This document shows positions 1 to 5,002 of a DNA stretch of 5,962 nucleotides, piece after piece; position 1 is the first letter of the stretch, and the number at the start of each line of letters is the position of its first letter. The notes under the pieces are model-generated. The model worked only from the letters and a program-made list of their open reading frames with translations. It made no database searches and had not been told where the DNA came from. The DNA is from WS-11 sp035275545 (GTDB lineage Bacteria > Eisenbacteria > RBG-16-71-46), in contig DATEMP010000154.1 in the NCBI GenBank assembly GCA_035275545.1, positions 1 through 5,962 of the forward strand, in the 5' to 3' direction. The position numbers were made by a program, and so were the translations under genes.

Positions 1-171
1 CTCGACCGCGCCCGTCGGGAGCATGCGGCGGTGCGCGACAGCGTCAACACGTGGATCGACCGCGAGCTGACGCCGGCACAGCGCGAGAAGTGGAAGGAGA
101 TGCAAGCGCGGTTCGAGCGGGAACGGCGTGAGCGCGATCGACGCGCCGGGCCGCCGCGGGACCGCGGGTGA
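1..171 (+). CDS. C-terminal fragment of an LTxxQ-type (Spy/CpxP/heavy-metal-sensor-like) protein, 5' end outside the window
   Basis: The frame is open from the first base and ends at TGA 169-171, giving 56 visible residues. They contain one LTPAQ motif (visible residues 23-27) followed by a very charged amphipathic stretch rich in Glu and Arg (REKWKEMQARFEREREER-like pattern) and a Pro/Arg/Gly tail. LTxxQ followed by a helix is the signature of the Spy/CpxP/ZraP group of small periplasmic helical proteins, which act as chaperones or metal/stress sensors. The next gene carries the same motif and starts 33 bases downstream, so the two are probably co-transcribed. The N-terminal part, including any signal peptide or membrane anchor, is not visible, so an anti-sigma-type membrane sensor is equally possible. 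The family assignment rests on one short motif. Confidence 0.65.
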   Translation, partial: LDRARREHAAVRDSVNTWIDRELTPAQREKWKEMQARFERERRERDRRAGPPRDRG

Positions 172-204
172 CCCATCCCAGCCCTGGAGAGAGAGGAGCA
201 ACAC

Positions 205-855
205 ATGAAGTCGAAGTGGGTGGCGTTGAGTCTGGCGGTGGCCGTGGGCCTCGCGACCATGGGAGCGATGGCGCGGGCGCAGGCCCCGCCCGCACCGGGG
301 GCGCCGGAGGTGGGCGCGGGCCCATCGGGGGCCATGGTGGATCCGGGTCCTCCCGAGGACGGAGACGCATATGACGGTCTCGATCTGCTGCTCGCGGCGG
401 ATGCCCGCGCCGGGCGTGGCGCGGGTCCGGGCGGGCCGGGTGGTCCGGGCATGCGCGGCGGTCCGCGCGGTCGCGGCGGAGCGGGTGAGGAGCTGCGCGC
501 GAAGCTCAACCTGACCGACGATCAGGAATCCCGGATCGCCGACATCCGCGATCGTCACGAGCGCTCGGCGATTCCGATCCAGTCGGATCTCAGGATCGCC
601 TCACTCGACCTGCGCAAGCTCATGCGGGCGGACCGGCCCGACGAGCGGGCGATCCTCGCCCAGATCGACAAGCTCTCGGATCTGCGGGGCTCGCTGCAGA
701 AGAACCGCGTGTCCTCCATGCTCGAAGCGCGCTCGGTGCTCACGCCGGCGCAGCAGAAGCTCATGCGGGAATCCGGCGGCGGGTTCATGGGCGGCGGGAT
801 GCGCGGGCATCGTGGCATGCGCGGCGGCCCGGGCAGGCAGTTCGGCCGCATGTAG
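205..855 (+). CDS. Spy/CpxP-family LTxxQ periplasmic protein with Gly/Met-rich tail
   Basis: This encodes 216 residues, starting at an ATG preceded by a strong GAGAGGAG ribosome site (189-198 region). Residues 1-25 form a signal peptide: a Lys-containing start, a hydrophobic core, and a likely cleavage after Ala-Arg-Ala (25). Residues 27-95 are low-complexity Pro/Gly/Ala, including GPG triplets at about 74-82. The helical core follows, with the two LTxxQ motifs typical of Spy/CpxP: LTDDQ at 103-107 and LTPAQ at 179-183. Between them are charged helices. Residues 190-216 form a Gly-rich tail with several Met, one His and Arg residues. Family members are periplasmic ATP-independent chaperones (Spy, CpxP) or metal-binding stress sensors (ZraP, CnrX). 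The tail could bind metal, but that is inference. It follows a second LTxxQ gene and ends just before a large hairpin. The linker is longer than in Spy or CpxP (about 160 residues). Family is fairly sure; the specific role is unknown. Confidence 0.85.
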   Translation: MKSKWVALSLAVAVGLATMGAMARAQAPPAPGAPEVGAGPSGAMVDPGPPEDGDAYDGLDLLLAADARAGRGAGPGGPGGPGMRGGPRGRGGAGEELRAKLNLTDDQESRIADIRDRHERSAIPIQSDLRIASLDLRKLMRADRPDERAILAQIDKLSDLRGSLQKNRVSSMLEARSVLTPAQQKLMRESGGGFMGGGMRGHRGMRGGPGRQFGRM

Positions 856-865
856 GAACGGATGT

Positions 866-923
866 GCCCCGGCCGGGGGCGCGTGGTGCGACGGCTTCGA
901 TGTCGCACCGCGCCGGCCGGGGC
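866..923 (+). terminator. Long hairpin between convergent genes, probable terminator
   Basis: An 11-bp GC-rich outer stem (866-876 with 913-923), a 3-bp middle stem (880-882 with 910-912) and an 8-bp inner stem (885-892 with 902-909) enclose a 9-base loop, with small bulges on the 5' arm only. On the plus strand the stem is followed by TATTTGTATT, a modest U-rich tail, so it fits termination of the Spy-like gene ending at 855. In the minus direction it begins at the stop codon of the rhodanese gene but has no T-run after it. Confidence 0.65.
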
Positions 924-1444
924 TATTTGTATTCGAAGCCCGGCATCGACTCGAATGGAATCCTGGTGGTGCGGTAGTCGAGCAGCGGCCCCAGCTCGTA
1001 CACGTTGCGATACCCGTAGATGTAGAGCGCCTCGTAGGTGAAGAGGTTGAGCGAGGCCTCCATCCGCTTGCTCGGGAACGCGCGCTGCATGTTCGAGAAG
1101 TTGTTGTTGCAGTAGATCAGGATGCGCGTGTTCCTGTCGGGGATGGTGCGCGCCAGGCTCGCCACGTCGATGTCCGGGAAGCTCAGGTTGATCGCGCCCC
1201 GGACGTGCGTCAGCTGGTACATCTCGCGGCTGCGGGCGTCGAGGATCACCGTCCCGGGCTCGCGGCTCATGCGGATGAACTGAGCCTCCGAGATGCGCCG
1301 CGTGCGGCGGTGCTCGGCCGCCTCGGCCGAGAGACGCAGGTGTCCCGGCATGTCGATCGTGGGGTTGGCGAGCTCAGGCGGGTCGTCCGCGCGGGCCACG
1401 GCCGCGAGGGCGATGAGAACGAGGGGAAGCAGTCGGCGGAGCAT
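923..1444 (-). CDS. Exported single-domain rhodanese-like protein
   Basis: This encodes 173 residues. The start is the ATG at 1444, chosen because it begins a clean signal peptide (MLRRLLPLVLIALAAVARA, cleavage near residue 19) and has AGGA eight bases upstream. A longer reading from 1510 would bury the signal sequence. The mature part holds one rhodanese fold. It shows VILDARS (66-72), the HVRGAINLSF segment (80-89) and the active-site loop ILIYCNNNF (108-116) with the likely nucleophile Cys112. A strongly aromatic C-terminal part, YIYGYRNVYELGP (141-153), follows. Rhodaneses carry a persulfide on this Cys for sulfur transfer or redox roles; export places this one in the periplasm. The loop lacks the CxxGxR form of classical sulfurtransferases. 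YCNNNF-type loops occur, as I recall, in a group of exported rhodanese-like proteins of unknown substrate. It is transcribed alone and converges on the Spy-like gene. Fold is confident, substrate unknown. Confidence 0.88.
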   Translation of the reverse strand: MLRRLLPLVLIALAAVARADDPPELANPTIDMPGHLRLSAEAAEHRRTRRISEAQFIRMSREPGTVILDARSREMYQLTHVRGAINLSFPDIDVASLARTIPDRNTRILIYCNNNFSNMQRAFPSKRMEASLNLFTYEALYIYGYRNVYELGPLLDYRTTRIPFESMPGFEYK

Positions 1445-1599
1445 CGGATCAGTCCTGGGTCGTGCGGTGGGGCCGCCCGGCCGGCAGTGCTCCCGCGTCA
1501 ACGACGCCAATTGTCATCCTCCCCGCCGGCGGACAGGTCAGCCGCGCGTCAAATTCCTCGCGCCCGCCGCCGATAACCTCTCCCCAGAGGAGGGACTCC
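1445..1599. other. Divergent intergenic region between rhodanese and PH-domain genes
   Basis: This 155-bp gap separates two divergently read genes, so it should hold a promoter for each. TTGACG occurs on the minus strand at 1552-1547 and TTGTCA on the plus strand at 1511-1516, but neither has a credible -10 box at 16-18 bases. GATAAC at 1572-1577 resembles a -10 box but lies too close to the ribosome site of the downstream gene. No convincing promoter, operator or RNA structure was identified. Confidence 0.4.
1586..1594 (+). promoter_or_regulatory. Strong ribosome binding site that fixes the PH-domain gene start
   Basis: AGAGGAGGG lies five bases before the ATG at 1600. The same frame stays open upstream to 1462, but those extra 46 residues are Pro/Ser/Arg-rich with no domain, and this site sets the start at 1600. 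Confidence 0.8.
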
Positions 1600-2154
1600 A
1601 TGAATCAGGTGCGGACGGAAGAGATCGCGCTCGGCCAGATGAACCCCGGCGAGCGGCTGCTATGGAGCGGCTGCCCCACCCCGGGCGCCGCCGCGCTGGG
1701 CGCGCTGCCCGCGACCCTGTTCGGGATCCCGTTCACCGCCTTCGCCCTGTTCTGGATCTGGGGCGCCTCCCAGGGCATCGAGAAGGCGCCCGGCCCGTTC
1801 AAGTTCTTCCCGCTGTTCGGCATTCCGTTCCTGTGCGTGGGGCTCGGCATGCTGCTGGCGCCGCTCTGGGCCTGGCTCGGCGCGCGACGGACCGTCTACG
1901 CGGTGACCGAGCGCCGGGCGCTCATCATCACCGGCAACGGCAGCCGCACGGTGCGCTCGTACTCCGGCCAGGACATCGGCGAGATCACCCGCGTGGAGGC
2001 GGCGGATGGCCGGGGCACGGTCTACTTCGCCCAGCGCTCGTGGACCAACTCGCGGGGGTTCGAGCGGAGCACCCGCATCGGCTTCATCGGCATCCCCGAG
2101 GTGCGCCGGGTCGAGCAGCTCATCCGCGACCACCTTCAGCCCAAGGCCGCGTAG
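1600..2154 (+). CDS. Membrane-anchored bacterial PH-domain protein
   Basis: This encodes 184 residues. The N-terminal segment has NPGERLLWSGCPTPG (15-29), the GERLLWSG entry typical of a proteobacterial-type PH-domain family. Two membrane segments follow, at about 30-56 and 69-93, joined by a short loop (QGIEKAPGPFK). A cytoplasmic bacterial PH (bPH) domain starts at RRTVYAVTERRALIITG (96-112), continues through the beta strands that include DGRGTVYFAQ (136-145), and ends in the C-terminal helix IPEVRRVEQLIRDHL (165-179). That strand-strand-helix order and the YAVTxxR motif are the hallmarks of the family. Its members are integral inner-membrane proteins whose biochemical function is not established. 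It is a single gene, divergent from the rhodanese gene and convergent with the beta-barrel gene. No ligand can be predicted. Confidence 0.87.
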   Translation: MNQVRTEEIALGQMNPGERLLWSGCPTPGAAALGALPATLFGIPFTAFALFWIWGASQGIEKAPGPFKFFPLFGIPFLCVGLGMLLAPLWAWLGARRTVYAVTERRALIITGNGSRTVRSYSGQDIGEITRVEAADGRGTVYFAQRSWTNSRGFERSTRIGFIGIPEVRRVEQLIRDHLQPKAA

Positions 2155-2170
2155 CGCCCGCAAACACGCA

Positions 2171-2196
2171 CGGCGCGGAGCCGAAGCTCCGCGCCG
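2171..2196 (-). terminator. Perfect 11-bp stem with a cUUCGg tetraloop
   Basis: Bases 2171-2181 pair exactly with 2186-2196 around a four-base loop. Read on the minus strand the loop is UUCG closed by C-G, the exceptionally stable cUUCGg tetraloop, and the stem is followed by TGCGTGTTTG, a weak U-rich tail. This favours termination of the beta-barrel gene ending at 2223. Read on the plus strand it follows the PH-domain gene by 16 bases and may stop that transcript too, although the loop (CGAA) and tail are less favourable. Confidence 0.7.
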
Positions 2197-2222
2197 CTGT
2201 GGGCACATCCAGGGAAAAAGCG

Positions 2223-2780
2223 CTAGTGGCCGAGCTGGCGCGAGAGGCCGACGCGCAGCGAGAACGTGTTGGCGGTGTCGACCATGCCGAACCAGACTTC
2301 GCCCAATAGATCCGTACGAGGACCGAGGTCGTGCGCGACGCCGCCACCGAGGTCGAGACCCAGCTCGGTCTGCGACCCCTCGGCGGTCATGGGCGGGAAG
2401 CCGGGCTGCACCACCGTCACCTTGGCCTTGAGGAAGTGCATGCCGAGTCCGGCGCCGGCGAACGGCCGGATGCGCGGGTTCTGGATCGGGAAGTAGTACT
2501 TGGTCCGCGCTCCGAGCGCGACGTCACGGATCGACGCCTCGGCGCCGAACGCCGACTCGCTCGAGCTCCAGTACTCGAACCGGGACTCGAGGCCCCACTT
2601 GGGCGCAATCGTGCCGTGATCCGCGATGACGCCGAAGGAGAACGTGCCGCCGAGGCCCTCCGGATCGATGTAGCCGAGGGTCGCGCCGATCCGCTTGAAG
2701 CCGAGGTCGGATGCCGCCGTGGCGGCCGGGACGCTCGCCACCAGCGAGCCGAGAACCAGGAGGAAAACGATGCGCTTCAT
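2223..2780 (-). CDS. Small outer-membrane beta-barrel protein
   Basis: This encodes 185 residues. The ATG at 2780 is chosen because GGAGG sits four bases upstream and the product opens with a good signal peptide (MKRIVFLLVLGSLVASVPAA, cleavage near 22-23). An upstream in-frame ATG at 2867 would add 29 non-hydrophobic residues. The mature part is built of alternating, Gly- and aromatic-rich short strands: RIGATLGYIDP (30-40), GGTFSFGV (44-51), WGLESRFEYWSS (62-73), DVALGARTKYYFPI (86-99), RPFAGAGLGMHFLKAKVTV (105-123), TELGLDLGGGVAHDL (138-152) and TFSLRVGLSRQL (172-183). The RPFAGAGLGMHF strand is typical of 8-stranded OmpW/OmpA-like barrels. The last residue is His, where many barrel proteins end in an aromatic. 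Probable location is the outer membrane; no transport substrate can be inferred. Confidence 0.83.
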   Translation of the reverse strand: MKRIVFLLVLGSLVASVPAATAASDLGFKRIGATLGYIDPEGLGGTFSFGVIADHGTIAPKWGLESRFEYWSSSESAFGAEASIRDVALGARTKYYFPIQNPRIRPFAGAGLGMHFLKAKVTVVQPGFPPMTAEGSQTELGLDLGGGVAHDLGPRTDLLGEVWFGMVDTANTFSLRVGLSRQLGH

Positions 2781-2848
2781 GAGACCTCCGTGTGCGAGGG
2801 GGCAGGGGGCCCGTGCAGTTATCGGCCGCCTCGCACCCGGTCTTGATC

Positions 2849-2877
2849 TTGACGACCGGAGCCCCACTCCCTAATGT
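2849..2877 (+). promoter_or_regulatory. Sigma70-like promoter for the tgt operon, overlapping the first ATG
   Basis: TTGACG (2849-2854) and TAATGT (2872-2877) are separated by exactly 17 bases, a good housekeeping spacing with a 5/6 match at -35 and the key T-A-T positions at -10. The expected transcript start is near 2884. The element lies in the 93-bp divergent gap before the beta-barrel gene. The -35 box is preceded by a 6-base direct repeat (TCTTGATCTTGA, 2841-2852). No clear promoter for the opposite gene was found. If this promoter is real, the ATG at 2874 would not be on its transcript. Confidence 0.5.
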
Positions 2878-4061
2878 CCCGGACCGAACGTTACCCACCC
2901 GGCAGGCCATTGATCTCGTTCCAGCTCGAAGCGCACGATCGAACGACGGCGGCCCGCGCGGGGCGGTTCACGACCCGGCACGGCGACGTGCTCACCCCGG
3001 CCTTCATGCCGGTGGGCACCGCCGGCTCGGTGAAAACGTTGACGCCCGACGAGCTGCGCGCCGCGGGCGCCGATATCCTGCTCGCGAACACGTATCACCT
3101 CTACCTGCGGCCCGGGGTGGAGACGGTGCGCCGGATGGGTGGCTTGCACCGCTTCATGGGCTGGTCGGGCGCGATCCTCACCGATAGCGGCGGCTTCCAG
3201 GTGATGAGCCTGTCGGAGCTGCGCAAGGTGAGCGACCGCGGGGTGGAGTTCCGTTCGCATCTGGACGGCAGCCGGCACCTGCTGACGCCGGAGGACGCGA
3301 TCCGCATCCAGGATGGGCTCGGATGCGACATCGCGATGTCGTTCGACGAGTTGGTGCGCATGCCGGCGGAAGCCGAGGCGGTGCGCCAGGCGGTGGATCG
3401 CACCGTGGACTGGGCGGAGCGCGGATGGATGGAGCGCGAGCGGTTGCAAGCCGGGGGCGGCGGCGGGATGGCGCTGTTCGGCATCGTCCAGGGCGGCACC
3501 GAGCCCGGGGAGCGGGAGCGGTGCTTCGCAGGGCTGGCGCGCCGGCCGTTCGACGGGTGGGCGCTGGGCGGGCTGTGGGTGGGCGAAGGCCGCTCGCTCG
3601 GGCTGGAGATGGTGGAGCACGACTGCGGCATGATGCCGGCCGACCGGCCGCGCTATCTGATGGGGGTGGGACACCCGGTGGACCTGATCGAGGCGGTGGC
3701 GCGCGGGGTGGACATGTTCGACTGCGTGCTGCCCACACGGAACGCGCGGCGCGGCACGGTGTTCATCTCCACCGGACGCCTGGTGGTGAAGAACGCCGCG
3801 TACGCGAACGACCAGCGGCCGCTCGACCCGGCCTGCGACTGCTACACGTGCTCGCGGTTCTCGCGCGCCTATCTGCGGCACCTGTTCGCCGCCGGGGAGC
3901 TGCTGGGCATGCGGCTCGCTTCGCTGCACGCGGTGCACCACATGGTGCGCCTGGCGCGCGCGGCGCGCGCGGCGGTGGTGGAGGGACGCTACGCGGCGTA
4001 CCGCGCGGGGTTCCTCGAGGCGTTCAAGAGCCGGGCGACGCTCGCCTCGGCGGCCGAGTGA
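2874..4061 (+). CDS. tgt: Bacterial tRNA-guanine transglycosylase (Tgt)
   Basis: Tgt exchanges guanine-34 in the anticodon of tRNAs for Asp, Asn, His and Tyr for preQ1, the committing step of queuosine formation. The frame gives 395 residues; family members have about 370-390. By comparison with the Zymomonas enzyme, the general acid/base is Asp104 in TDSGGFQVMSL, base-recognition residues are Asp158 (FDE) and Gln206 (GIVQGG), the pocket loop is GGLWVGE (232-238), and the nucleophile is Asp283 in MFDCVLPTR. The zinc ligands are Cys321, Cys323, Cys326 and His352, all present. Odd points: Trp235 where Ala or Ser is usual, Leu160 where bacterial enzymes commonly have Cys, and Ala353 where the family usually has Asn after the zinc His. 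The start is uncertain. The ATG at 2874 has GGAG 12 bases upstream, but the family N-terminus (MxFxL) matches TTG at 2910, giving 383 residues. It is the first gene of the tgt-yajC-def-fmt unit. Confidence 0.97.
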   Translation: MSRTERYPPGRPLISFQLEAHDRTTAARAGRFTTRHGDVLTPAFMPVGTAGSVKTLTPDELRAAGADILLANTYHLYLRPGVETVRRMGGLHRFMGWSGAILTDSGGFQVMSLSELRKVSDRGVEFRSHLDGSRHLLTPEDAIRIQDGLGCDIAMSFDELVRMPAEAEAVRQAVDRTVDWAERGWMERERLQAGGGGGMALFGIVQGGTEPGERERCFAGLARRPFDGWALGGLWVGEGRSLGLEMVEHDCGMMPADRPRYLMGVGHPVDLIEAVARGVDMFDCVLPTRNARRGTVFISTGRLVVKNAAYANDQRPLDPACDCYTCSRFSRAYLRHLFAAGELLGMRLASLHAVHHMVRLARAARAAVVEGRYAAYRAGFLEAFKSRATLASAAE

Positions 4062-4109
4062 CGTGACGAACGAGTGAAGCGATGAGTCCAACCCTGGAGA
4101 CGCCCGACC

Positions 4110-4454
4110 ATGTGGAGTGACGCGCTGGCACAGAGCGGTGGCGCCGGAGGCGCGGGAGCAGCCAACCCCGGCCTCGGCATGCTGCTCCAATTCCTCCAAT
4201 TCGTGCCCATCTTCCTGATCCTGTATTTCCTGCTCATCCGCCCCCAGCAGCAGCAGCAGAAGAAGCTCAAGGACATGCTCAAGCAGCTCAAGAAGGGCGA
4301 TCGCGTGCTCACCACCGGCGGCATCTACGGCACCGTGCTGGGGGTCGACGAAGCCAAGGCGGTGCTGCGGATCGCCGAGGGCCAGAAGGAAGATATCAAG
4401 GTCGAGTTCGCCAAGAGCGCGATCGTCCAGGTGCTCCCCGAGGGCTCACACTGA
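4110..4454 (+). CDS. yajC: YajC, Sec translocon accessory subunit
   Basis: This encodes 114 residues, the usual size for YajC. A Gly/Ala-rich N-terminus (10-23) is followed by a single membrane helix (about 22-43, LLQFLQFVPIFLILYFLLI region). The family signature RPQQQQQKK (44-52) comes next, then a Lys-rich helix, and then the conserved soluble part GDRVLTTGGIYGTV (63-76). YajC joins SecD and SecF in the inner membrane and assists SecYEG-dependent export. It starts 48 bases after tgt, the classic partner, with GGAG ten bases upstream. Its stop shares one base with the def start (TGATG). SecD and SecF, which follow yajC in many bacteria, are not next here and must lie elsewhere if present. 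Confidence 0.96.
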   Translation: MWSDALAQSGGAGGAGAANPGLGMLLQFLQFVPIFLILYFLLIRPQQQQQKKLKDMLKQLKKGDRVLTTGGIYGTVLGVDEAKAVLRIAEGQKEDIKVEFAKSAIVQVLPEGSH

Positions 4455-5002
4455 TGGCGATCCGTCCGGTGCGGATGTACGGCGACCCGGTGCTCCGGCA
4501 GAAGGCGCTGCCGGTCGCGGAGATCGACGACACCGTGCGCGAGATGGTCGCCGACATGCGCGAGACCATGGCCGCCTACCAGGGCGTGGGCCTGGCCGCG
4601 AACCAGATCGGCGTGCTCCAGCGGGTGCTGGTGGTGGACGTGCCGGTCGACGAGCAGACCCGGGTGCGCCATGCGCTCGTCAACCCGGTGATCGACAAGC
4701 GCCAGGGCACCGACACCGCCGAGGAGGGCTGCCTCTCGATTCCCGGCATCTACGAGGACGTGCGGCGCGCCGACATCGTGCGGGTGCGGGCGCTCGACGA
4801 GCACGGCCAGCCGGTCGAGTTCACCGCCGAGGGCTACCTGGCGCGGGCGATCCAGCACGAGGTGGACCACCTGGACGGCGTGCTGTTCATCGACCGGCTG
4901 TCGGCGCTCAAGCGTCATTTCCTGCGCGGCGCACTCGACGCGATCGCCCGCGGGGAGCTGCCCGGCGGCTTCCGGCCGCCGCTCGCCGGAGGTGCGATCT
5001 GA
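4454..5002 (+). CDS. def: Peptide deformylase
   Basis: Def removes the N-formyl group from nascent proteins at the ribosome, a metal-dependent (normally Fe2+) hydrolysis. The 182-residue product has all three family motifs in order: GVGLAANQIG (44-53, with Gln51 in the oxyanion site), EEGCLSIPG (90-98, metal ligand Cys93) and QHEVDHLDG (134-142, ligands His135 and His139, catalytic Glu136). The C-terminal FIDRLSALKR (145-154) is also typical. After about residue 165 comes a short Gly/Pro-rich tail, as in many high-GC homologues. The ATG overlaps the yajC stop by one base; GAGGG inside yajC (4440-4444) serves as the ribosome site. Downstream, fmt supplies the formyl group that Def removes, a conserved pairing. 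No key residue is missing. Confidence 0.98.
   Translation: MAIRPVRMYGDPVLRQKALPVAEIDDTVREMVADMRETMAAYQGVGLAANQIGVLQRVLVVDVPVDEQTRVRHALVNPVIDKRQGTDTAEEGCLSIPGIYEDVRRADIVRVRALDEHGQPVEFTAEGYLARAIQHEVDHLDGVLFIDRLSALKRHFLRGALDAIARGELPGGFRPPLAGGAI
4988..4994 (+). promoter_or_regulatory. Ribosome binding site that points to a CTG start for fmt
   Basis: GGAGGTG lies at the end of def. Its GGAGG core is six bases before CTG 4999-5001, an ideal spacing, but 24 bases before the first standard in-frame start, GTG 5017, which has no site of its own. It therefore decides in favour of the CTG. Confidence 0.7.

Noticed and set aside
420..480. GGTCCGGGCGGGCCGGG-type repetition that could look like a short tandem repeat array.
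   Set aside because: It is in-frame coding for Gly-Pro-Gly triplets inside the linker of the Spy-like protein, with imperfect units; a low-complexity protein segment, not a DNA repeat element.
1511..1577. Possible promoter in the rhodanese/PH-domain gap (TTGTCA, TTGACG and GATAAC words).
   Set aside because: None of the words pair at 16-18 base spacing in a sensible orientation relative to a start codon.
812..2309. Long plus-strand open frames opposite the rhodanese and across the PH-domain gene (812-1576 and 1293-2309).
   Set aside because: They overlap well-supported genes in other frames, are Arg/Ala/Pro-rich, show no motif, and lack a ribosome site; treated as GC-driven shadows.
3955..3975. 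Alternating GCGC/CGCG run that could form Z-DNA or a hairpin.
   Set aside because: It lies inside tgt and encodes an Ala/Arg helix near the C-terminus; such runs are expected at this base composition.
2871..4199. A 442-codon open frame on the minus strand opposite tgt.
   Set aside because: It is antisense to a clear Tgt with every catalytic and zinc residue. Its product is rich in His, Arg, Pro and Ala with no domain, as expected for a stop-free shadow frame in high-GC DNA.
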